A stretch of DNA of 5,767 nt, taken from an uncultured Nitrososphaerales archaeon (GTDB lineage Archaea; Thermoproteota; Nitrososphaeria; Nitrososphaerales; JAAOZN01). Location of the stretch: positions 1 through 5,767 of the forward strand of contig CALJAQ010000177.1 in NCBI GenBank assembly GCA_938029515.1, given 5' to 3'. Positions 1-5,131 of the stretch are shown in pieces (within the stretch, counting starts at the first letter, position 1; each line of letters begins with the position of its first letter). The notes below the pieces were generated by a model that was not told the origin of the DNA, did not search any database, and saw nothing but the letters and a program-made list of their open reading frames with translations. The translations under genes were made by a program, and so were the position numbers.

Positions 1-133
1 CATGTAGAGGCATAAGCTCCCGCCCTTTCACATCCGCTCTAACTCTTGAATCAAGAACCTTGCCAGCCTTACTTAAAATGGCTACAAACCTTATCCCTTT
101 GTCAAGATTTAATATCTCATCACATAGATCCAT
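1..133 (-). CDS. DUF6659-like archaeal protein, N-terminal fragment
   Basis: Reading leftward from the ATG at 133-131, the frame stays open for 44 codons to the window edge, so only the N-terminus is present. The peptide begins MDLCDEILNLDKGIRFVAIL and continues with SKAGKVLDSR and a segment ending ELMPLH. From memory of the family, a pattern of C-x-x-IL-x-LD-x-x-IRF followed by G-K and later a PL motif is typical of DUF6659 proteins, which are common in Thaumarchaeota and probably have a roadblock/longin-like fold. No biochemical function is established for them. The start is supported by a TATA-like box centred about 27 bases upstream, which implies a leaderless or nearly leaderless transcript. 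The gene points away from insertion element A, whose left end lies 72 bp upstream. The family call rests on 44 residues, so it is likely but not certain. Confidence 0.6.
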   Translation of the reverse strand, partial: MDLCDEILNLDKGIRFVAILSKAGKVLDSRVRADVKGRELMPLH

Positions 134-156
134 TACCTAACCACTTCCAATCAAAG

Positions 157-164
157 CTATATAA
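157..164 (-). promoter_or_regulatory. TATA box of the DUF6659-like gene
   Basis: On the minus strand the octamer reads TTATATAG, inside the longer AT-rich stretch ATTATATAG. Its centre is about 27 bases before the ATG at 133, where an archaeal TATA box should sit for transcription to start at the start codon. A purine-rich stretch (AGGGAGACAACA) lies just upstream in the BRE region. No Shine-Dalgarno sequence precedes the ATG, which fits a leaderless mRNA. The box lies about 40 bp from the end of insertion element A. Confidence 0.55.
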
Positions 165-204
165 TGTTGTCTCCCTGTCAAATAAATGTTAGAGAGCAAC
201 CTAC

Positions 205-218
205 TGTGTTGAATAACT
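205..218 (+). repeat. Left terminal inverted repeat of element A
   Basis: TGTGTTGAATAACT is the exact reverse complement of 1104-1117. Twelve of the 14 bases recur at the corresponding end of element B (5132-5145). This end lies downstream of the transposase stop codon. Confidence 0.85.
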
Positions 219-257
219 AGGGTGTGTGGTAAGCCTTGTTTCTGCGAGCTGCTTTCT

Positions 258-1060
258 TTACGGTTTCATCTTTATGATGGGGTTGTAGGTTGAGGGTTTG
301 AAGAGGGGTTTGTTGGCGATGCTTCTCAACTTGATGGGTGAAATATGTTCTCTTATGGTTCTTTTGGGTTATGGGGTAGCTGATTCAGCTACTCGTTTGG
401 GCTATGCTTCTTTCATCTTTCAGGGTCTTTGAGCCACTCGGCTACGAGTCTTCTAGCTACGCACCCCTAGCTTTGTGGAGGGGTTCTTCCTGACCTTTAT
501 GCAGGGCTCTATGGCTCTTTCATCCAAGAGCCTAAAGTTTTCTCCTGAGTGAATGCTTCGTCTCCTACGCCTTTTACTACTCTGCCTTTGAAGAGTTCCT
601 CCACTAGCGGTTTGAGCAACCTTTCCATCTGAAGCATCTTCTCTAGCATCCTCCATTATAGTATCTGCTTTGCCCTTACCGCAAGGTGAATCTTGATGAA
701 CACCCTTCTAACCCTCCACTCTATTGATCCACTCTCCTCTCTAAGACCTTTATCCCTGATGAGCTACACATCTTCATCTGGCTTAGCTATCTGCTCAACA
801 TTCATCCTAAACCCTCCACCATATAGTCTAGAGCCTTCAACATCGCTGTCAAAGCTTTAGTGAAGCCTAAAGGGCAAAAAGTATGCATAAATCACAGCAA
901 AAAGCTTTCCTCAAGATGCCTGAACCAACCCCCTCACATTCATACCAACCTTAAACTCACTAAACCAGTCACACACAAGCCTAGAGCCAAGAAATCTCCC
1001 ACCCCCTTAACAGAGCCCCAACATACACTACCAACCCCACCACACAACATTAAAGGGCAT
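258..1060 (-). pseudogene. DDE transposase (IS5-like), frameshifted and interrupted by stops
   Basis: The transposase runs on the minus strand from a possible ATG at 1060-1058 to a TAA at 260-258, about 267 codons if intact, a usual size for IS5-type enzymes. Recognisable pieces in order: AVIYAYFLPFR (N-terminal region); a WRVRRVFIKIHLAV block (IKIHLAV at 677-697); LKPLVEELFKGRVVKGVGDEAF (about 551-620, the GDGAYD region of the second catalytic Asp); after a frameshift near 550, ENFRLLDERAIEPCIKVRKN; then RRLVAEWLKDPER ending in TGA where the family normally has Trp; VAESA (375-395, the region of the catalytic Glu); and KLRSIANKP. In-frame stops and at least one frameshift lie between these pieces, so no working enzyme is made. 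An open minus-strand stretch at 453-656 is the central fragment behind an out-of-frame front part. The family blocks are recalled, not searched. Confidence 0.75.
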
Positions 1061-1103
1061 AAGAAGAAAATCTAAACCTAAACACAACCTAGACAAACAG
1101 GTC

Positions 1104-1117
1104 AGTTATTCAACACA
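1104..1117 (-). repeat. Right terminal inverted repeat of element A
   Basis: AGTTATTCAACACA is the exact reverse complement of the left repeat at 205-218. This is the end upstream of the transposase start. It lies 48 bp before the GTG start of the paaK-like gene and about 17 bp before that gene's TATA-like box. Confidence 0.85.
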
Positions 1118-1134
1118 CTAGCAATAAGTAAAAA

Positions 1135-1142
1135 TTTTATTA
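1135..1142 (+). promoter_or_regulatory. TATA box of the paaK-like gene
   Basis: TTTTATTA, preceded by the A-rich stretch AAGTAAAAA, is centred about 27 bases before the GTG at 1166. That spacing predicts a transcript starting at or one base before the start codon. There is no convincing Shine-Dalgarno site directly upstream of the GTG. The box lies just outside the right end of element A (1117), so it belongs to the host sequence, not to the element. Confidence 0.5.
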
Positions 1143-1165
1143 CAGTTGTGTAGGCAGATGTTGGT

Positions 1166-2473
1166 GTGGTAGAGGCATATTTCCAGAAAGCGCTTGAGAC
1201 GATGCCTAGAAGCGAGATAGAGGCGCTTCAACTTAAGGGGTTAAAGAGGGTGGTGAGGACAGTTTACGATAGAGTGCCATTTTACAGAAAGAAGCTGAAG
1301 GATCTTAACATACACCCAGATGATGTAAATTCGTTGGATGATTTAAGGCGCTTGCCCTTCACCGTTAAGGATGATCTTAGAAGCAATTACCCGTTTGGGC
1401 TCTCAGCCGTCCCTTTAAATGAAGTTGCTGAGATACATGCGTCTTCTGGGACAACAGGCACACCTACGTTAGGGCTCTACACCCTACAGGACTTGGATCA
1501 GTGGGGGGATATGATGGCTAGGTGCCTAGTTATGTCAGGTATGACTAAGGAGGATGTCTTCCAGATAACACCAACGCTAGGCATGTTTACTGGAGGCTTC
1601 GGCTTCTTTTACGGTGCGAGGAAGGTTGGCGCAACTATTGTGCCAGCGTCAGCGGGCTTCACAAAACGCCAGATCCAATACATGCTCGACTTCGGCACAA
1701 CGATGATAGCTGCCATCGTATCCTATCTGCTAAGGATAGCTGAGGTGGCTGCGGAGATGGGTGTAGACTTAAGCAAAGACACTAAAGTCAGGAAGGGGAT
1801 TGTAGGCTCTGAGATGTGGACTGCAGAGCTGGGTAAACGAATCTGCCAGATTTATAATATGGACCTCTACGACATCTACGGTTTAACAGAGCTCTGCGGC
1901 CCTGGTGTGGGGAATGACTGTAGGATACACGATGGCGTGCACCTATGGGAGGATCACTTCATCGTTGAGGTCATCGACCCTAAGACAGGTGAGCAGCTAG
2001 GCCCAGAAGAGAAGGGTGAGTTAGTATTCACAACTATACAGAAGCAAGCGGCCCCTCTGCTGAGATATAGGACTAGAGATCTAACCCACCTCTACGACTC
2101 TTTGCTATGTGAGTGCGGTAGGACGCATAGGAGGATGGCTAGGATTCAGGGTAGGGTTGATGATATGATTAAGGTTAGCGGCGTGAACTTCTGGCCGAGT
2201 CAGGTGGAAGCGGTCTTGATGAAGCAGCCTGAAGTTGGAACAGAGTATCTCATAACCGTAACGAGAAGAGGCTCAGCAGACCATATGACCATTAAGGTAG
2301 AGGCGAAGAATAAGATCGGTGAAGAGGAAGCGAGGAAGCTCGCAGCAAAGCTCTCGAACGAGCTTCGGGAAGTGCTGATCTTCACACCAGAAGTGGTAGT
2401 GGTAGGGCCGGGCGAGCTGCCTAGGGTAGAGGTGGGGAAGGCTAAGCGAATAGTAGATGAGAGAAACCACTAG
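1166..2473 (+). CDS. paaK: Phenylacetate-CoA ligase family enzyme (AMP-forming)
   Basis: The 435-residue product has the full length and layout of the PaaK family, which activates phenylacetate or related aryl and indole acids to CoA thioesters with ATP in the cytoplasm. The phosphate-binding loop SSGTTGTP is at 93-100, the adenine-binding/A5 motif YGLTE at 238-242, the ribose-binding Asp in YRTRD at 301-305, and the hinge motif RIQGRVDDMIKVSGVNFWP at 326-344. The small C-terminal domain (about 345-435) ends with PRVEVGKAKRIV, the region of the usual A10 lysine. C252, C315 and C317 with H259 or C244 could form a structural metal site. GTG at 1166 is the first possible start after an in-frame TAG at 1151, and it sits at leaderless distance from a TATA box; an ATG at codon 13 is the alternative. 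The gene stands alone and converges on the V4R gene 45 bp downstream. Family membership is firm; the acid it uses cannot be told from sequence. Confidence 0.92.
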   Translation: MVEAYFQKALETMPRSEIEALQLKGLKRVVRTVYDRVPFYRKKLKDLNIHPDDVNSLDDLRRLPFTVKDDLRSNYPFGLSAVPLNEVAEIHASSGTTGTPTLGLYTLQDLDQWGDMMARCLVMSGMTKEDVFQITPTLGMFTGGFGFFYGARKVGATIVPASAGFTKRQIQYMLDFGTTMIAAIVSYLLRIAEVAAEMGVDLSKDTKVRKGIVGSEMWTAELGKRICQIYNMDLYDIYGLTELCGPGVGNDCRIHDGVHLWEDHFIVEVIDPKTGEQLGPEEKGELVFTTIQKQAAPLLRYRTRDLTHLYDSLLCECGRTHRRMARIQGRVDDMIKVSGVNFWPSQVEAVLMKQPEVGTEYLITVTRRGSADHMTIKVEAKNKIGEEEARKLAAKLSNELREVLIFTPEVVVVGPGELPRVEVGKAKRIVDERNH

Positions 2474-2518
2474 TTTAAGCTTGTAAACCCTGTACCCCTT
2501 TAGTAGGTTATTCCGCTC

Positions 2519-3319
2519 TCATTCTTCTGGTTTACATTCGAATCTGCAGCGTGGGTCGCCTTTCGCGAAGCACTCTACCTCCTCAACACGCATCTTTTTG
2601 TTTAGAACATGTGTGAGGTATCCAGCAATGATTCCTCGAATTAGTTGGCTGTAGGGTTTTGAGGTAGCGGGGGCTACTTCACATTCGAAGCTGCGGTAGA
2701 CTGATATGAGTAGATGTGGCTGGTTAAGTGTATACTTCTCTATCTTCATAGATCCTAATCCTACGGTGCTAAATATGGATGCGCCTAGTAGCGTAATTAT
2801 CTGCTCAGGCCCCTTTAAGCCCAACGCTTCAGCCACCTTCAGATGCTCTTTTGCTCCGCTAACACCCATATCTAAACCTGTATGGTAGAGGAAGGCTTCT
2901 CCAGCTGACCCAAATTTTTCTCTAACCTTCTGCACCAGATTTAACCAAAGGGGTGCACGCATAAAAACTCCTCTCAACCCACCTAACGTAAGAATAGAGG
3001 AAGTTGTGTCAACTATGAAACCTTTAACCTTCTGATCGATCTCTACAACCTCCTTAACTGCTTTAAGCGCTTTGACTTCCTCAGCGATCTTCTCAAGAGG
3101 CGTATCACAGCCTGTTAGGTCGTAGAAGAGTGTGAAGACCTTATCCCCTTTTTTCCAATCTAGCATAAAGTTTAGGTATATGAGTTTAGCGTTATATGTG
3201 GAGCAGATATCAAGTACTTTCCGCATAACCCTATCTTCATCTTCAGCTACAACCATAAACCCACCCAACCTGCAAGTAGGCATGATGAAGAGACGGCCAA
3301 GCTCCGAAGAAATACGCAT
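2519..3319 (-). CDS. ACT-like plus V4R domain protein, probable small-molecule sensor
   Basis: This 266-residue protein is probably soluble, with no signal peptide or membrane helix. Residues about 14-96 show an alternating strand-helix pattern resembling an ACT-type regulatory domain. Residues about 115-263 match the V4R (4-vinyl reductase) domain, ending in the signature E-C-F-A-K-G-D-P-R-C-R-F at 249-260. V4R domains bind small hydrophobic ligands; in DmpR, XylR and MopR they sense phenols and other aromatics beside a zinc ion. The MopR ligands, recalled as C155, E178, C181 and C189, correspond by spacing to S224, E247, C250 and C258, so three of four are kept and the first Cys is Ser. C213 or C262 might substitute. 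There is no DNA-binding or ATPase domain, so any output needs a partner or is enzymatic. ATG at 3319 fits a TATA box 26 bases upstream; Met13 is the alternative start. Its neighbour, a phenylacetate-CoA ligase, makes an aromatic ligand plausible but unproven. Confidence 0.82.
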   Translation of the reverse strand: MRISSELGRLFIMPTCRLGGFMVVAEDEDRVMRKVLDICSTYNAKLIYLNFMLDWKKGDKVFTLFYDLTGCDTPLEKIAEEVKALKAVKEVVEIDQKVKGFIVDTTSSILTLGGLRGVFMRAPLWLNLVQKVREKFGSAGEAFLYHTGLDMGVSGAKEHLKVAEALGLKGPEQIITLLGASIFSTVGLGSMKIEKYTLNQPHLLISVYRSFECEVAPATSKPYSQLIRGIIAGYLTHVLNKKMRVEEVECFAKGDPRCRFECKPEE

Positions 3320-3340
3320 AATATTTATTTTTGAAAACGC

Positions 3341-3348
3341 TTTAATTA
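3341..3348 (-). promoter_or_regulatory. TATA box of the V4R gene
   Basis: The minus strand reads TAATTAAA, preceded by an A-rich stretch (CCAAAAAACC), centred about 26 bases before the ATG at 3319. This predicts a leaderless transcript. A second AT-rich stretch (AAAAATAAATATT) lies directly before the ATG; used as a TATA box it would place the start of transcription inside the gene, nearer the alternative Met13. Confidence 0.5.
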
Positions 3349-3623
3349 GGTTTTTTGGTGTTTTGAAGACTTGTCGCTTTATGAGAAGAGCTTCATAGGG
3401 GGACTACTCACTATCTCAAAGATAGGGTTGAGGGATCAGAGAGCACATCCACGCTTAAAGTAGGGATGGGGCTTAAGGCAGATAGACAGTCTGCTCCACC
3501 TCTACTGTTCACGATGCTATAAAGATGCACATCAAGTTTACAGAGCTGCAAGGCTCTAAAAGATGAATGGACTTAACAGCATAGCCACATTCATAATTCA
3601 GCGGAAATAAATGGGGAAGGCGG
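3349..3623. other. Intergenic region with short inverted repeats, no gene seen
   Basis: About 275 bp separate the V4R promoter from the end of the solute-binding protein gene. I see no convincing gene here. Two short perfect inverted repeats stand out: CTATCT-CAA-AGATAG at 3411-3425 (6-bp arms, 3-base loop) and AGAGC-TGCAAG-GCTCT at 3542-3557 (5-bp arms). A weaker one lies at 3380-3397 (TATGA/TCATA arms). None is followed by a T-run on the minus strand. The only T-rich stretch just after the solute-binding gene's stop, reading on the minus strand, is ATTTATTT near 3606-3614, a weak candidate for a U-tract terminator. A 53-codon open stretch at 3411-3572 on the minus strand lacks a supported start and resembles nothing I know. 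Confidence 0.4.
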
Positions 3624-5069
3624 TTAATCGACCTTTCTAAGCATGCCGGTAGCTGGATCAAGTATAGCTATGCGAACCCACTGGTATTTATCCCCGATCT
3701 TTTTGAGCTGAGACACATCATAGACTAATAGGGGTAGATCGCCAGCTTCATTGAGCCTCAGATGACCTAATGCACCGAATGTATACGCCGCAGCTTTGGG
3801 AAGCGCTTGCTTAATAGCCTGCCCCTCATATCTGCCCGCTAGAATTATTGCGTTAACCGCTAATTTAGCTGAATCGTAAGCCTGCTCGGTCTGTGGGAAA
3901 GGTTTCTTACCATACTTTGCTTCAAAGCTCTTGACATACTCCTTGTAGACTGTGTTCTCTGAAGCCGCTGGAGCTGATGCGTAGAAACCTACTTTAACCA
4001 TGAACTCTGCAATGGCTGCTGGCGCCGATGGTGGAAGGAAGGATGGGGACTTCCAACTGTTGTGACCAACCCAAGCTACAGCGCCTAGTGTATCATCTAG
4101 CCTCGCCTTATCCAAAATTGGGATGCCGTCTTCAGTGAATGATATAGCTACTACAGCGGTCTGTGGACCGACGCCCATTCTCCTCACCTCTGATGAGAGC
4201 TTAGCTACTTCGGCGCTGTAATCTGGTTGATCTGGTGTATAGGCTATCTCAACACCTATTATGCCTCCGGCGGCTGTGAAGTCCTTCTTTACCACATCTG
4301 CTAGAGACTTACCGAACGCATCTCCTCTATAGATCAACCCTATATTCTTCACATCCAACATTTTAAGCATCCCAACAATCGGCTTACCTTGAACATCTGT
4401 TGTGGCTGTGGTTCGGAATATATAGTCGTCTGGTAGCGCTAGCTCAAGTGAAGTCGAGCAACAGCTGATGAGCACAACTTGCTTTGAGTCAACATAACTC
4501 TTGGCAGCCTTCACACCTAGGCTACCAAGTGGACCAAGAATCACCTTCACACCTTTGGTTTCAACCAGCGACTGAACCGCCTTTATCGCACCTTCTGCCG
4601 TGCCTTGCGTGTCTTCAACGATAGGTTTGAACCTAAAGTCTACCCCTATCTCCTCTAAATTCCTGTTCACTTCGTCGAGTGCTAATAGTATCGCATCACG
4701 CATCATCTGCCCCCAGTCTGCAAGTCCTCCAGTCAACTCATAAGCTATACCTATAGGGATCTCTCCAGAAAGCCCCTTTGCTGCTATAATCGTTGTTACT
4801 GTAGTTGGAGGTTGTGTTACTGTTGTGGTCAAGGTTATCTGCTGTGTAACGGTTGCAGCTGTGCCAGCAGCTACGGTTGTTGTTACTGTTGTAGGTTGGG
4901 TTACAGTCTGTGTAGCCGTTGATGTAATGGTTGACGTCACTGTAGGCGCAGTTGAGCCAGCAAGGTAGCCTCCAGCAACACCTATAACTAGCAGAACTAT
5001 TGCAAGTCCAAAGGCCATAGCCGTACTAACCGCTAACTTCCTACTATTCTTCAGCATAGGCTTAAACAC
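3624..5069 (-). CDS. Membrane-anchored ABC solute-binding protein, LivK/Peripla_BP_6 type
   Basis: The 481-residue product binds a small solute outside the cell and would deliver it to an ABC importer of the branched-chain amino acid/amide (HAAT) class. Residues 7-11 are basic (KNSRK) and about 14-37 are hydrophobic, forming a membrane anchor or signal. There is no lipobox Cys, so anchoring by an uncleaved helix is likely, as in many archaea. Residues about 42-95 are a Thr/Val stalk of TVTxT-like units, a likely O-glycosylation zone. The two-lobed domain begins at IPIGIAYELTGGLADWGQ (about 104-121) with an N-lobe ILGPLGS at 177-183, SCCSTS at 202-207 where the family's ligand-contact loop lies, and YRGDAFGKS at 247-255. 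GTG at 5069 follows an in-frame TAG and suits leaderless initiation; ATG at 5057 (477 residues) is preceded nine bases upstream by AGGTG, so either start is possible. No permease or ATPase gene is adjacent, and the ligand is unknown; amino acids, amides, urea and aromatic acids are all bound by this family. Confidence 0.9.
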   Translation of the reverse strand: MFKPMLKNSRKLAVSTAMAFGLAIVLLVIGVAGGYLAGSTAPTVTSTITSTATQTVTQPTTVTTTVAAGTAATVTQQITLTTTVTQPPTTVTTIIAAKGLSGEIPIGIAYELTGGLADWGQMMRDAILLALDEVNRNLEEIGVDFRFKPIVEDTQGTAEGAIKAVQSLVETKGVKVILGPLGSLGVKAAKSYVDSKQVVLISCCSTSLELALPDDYIFRTTATTDVQGKPIVGMLKMLDVKNIGLIYRGDAFGKSLADVVKKDFTAAGGIIGVEIAYTPDQPDYSAEVAKLSSEVRRMGVGPQTAVVAISFTEDGIPILDKARLDDTLGAVAWVGHNSWKSPSFLPPSAPAAIAEFMVKVGFYASAPAASENTVYKEYVKSFEAKYGKKPFPQTEQAYDSAKLAVNAIILAGRYEGQAIKQALPKAAAYTFGALGHLRLNEAGDLPLLVYDVSQLKKIGDKYQWVRIAILDPATGMLRKVD

Positions 5070-5092
5070 CTATACACCATTTAAACTGAATC

Positions 5093-5107
5093 TATATTTA
5101 TATTTTA
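5093..5107 (-). promoter_or_regulatory. TATA region of the solute-binding protein gene
   Basis: The minus strand reads AAAATATAAATATAG, which holds two overlapping TATA-like octamers. They predict a transcript start between about 5073 and 5070, just before the GTG at 5069. A start there would also leave AGGTG (5071-5067) at the very 5' end of the mRNA, ahead of the ATG at 5057. The box lies about 25 bp from the end of element B. Confidence 0.5.
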
Positions 5108-5131
5108 TTGCTTACGTTACGATTTCTGTAG

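Larger units (their letters stand above)
205..1117 (-). mobile_element. Decayed IS5-like insertion sequence (element A)
   Basis: This 913-bp element is bounded by a perfect 14-bp inverted repeat, TGTGTTGAATAACT at 205-218 and its complement at 1104-1117. The four bases outside are CTAC on the left and CTAG on the right, which would be a one-base-decayed duplication of a CTAG target; IS5-type elements often duplicate a 4-bp YTAR site. The interior encodes a broken DDE transposase on the minus strand, described separately. The plus strand is G/T-rich at the left and A/C-rich at the right. A related relic, element B, begins at 5132 in the same orientation. The element fills the space between the divergent promoters of the DUF6659-like gene and the paaK-like gene. 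Length, repeats and transposase fragments agree on an insertion sequence. The IS5 assignment is from memory of archaeal transposases, not a search. Confidence 0.75.

Noticed and set aside
376..392. Palindrome with 8-bp arms, GTAGCTGA and TCAGCTAC, around one central base
   Set aside because: It falls on the conserved VAESA codons of the transposase relic, and the matching site in element B is degenerate, so it looks like a coding coincidence and not a regulatory site.
453..656. Minus-strand 67-codon open stretch as a separate gene
   Set aside because: Only its second half, with ENFRLLDERAIEP, belongs to the transposase. The first half is read in the wrong frame relative to the VEELFKGRVVKG block. 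It is part of the pseudogene.
860..1075. Plus-strand 71-codon open stretch rich in Pro, His, Lys and Thr
   Set aside because: It lies wholly inside element A, opposite the transposase N-terminal region, has low-complexity composition, and contains no recognisable domain. It is open because the plus strand here is rich in A and C.
2473..2488. Short inverted repeat (GTTTA/TAAAC) between the converging paaK-like and V4R genes as a terminator
   Set aside because: The arms are only 5 bp, and neither strand has a T-run after it, so a terminator cannot be supported.
2706..2888. Plus-strand open stretch opposite the V4R gene, with similar ones at 3132-3398 and, on the minus strand, at 2200-2385 and 2273-2470
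   Set aside because: Each overlaps a well-supported gene on the other strand, has no recognisable domain and no promoter of its own.
3411..3572. Minus-strand 53-codon open stretch in the gap after the solute-binding gene
   Set aside because: It has no ATG, only weak internal GTG or TTG starts, no ribosome-binding site, and no recognisable motif. A stretch of this length can be open by chance.
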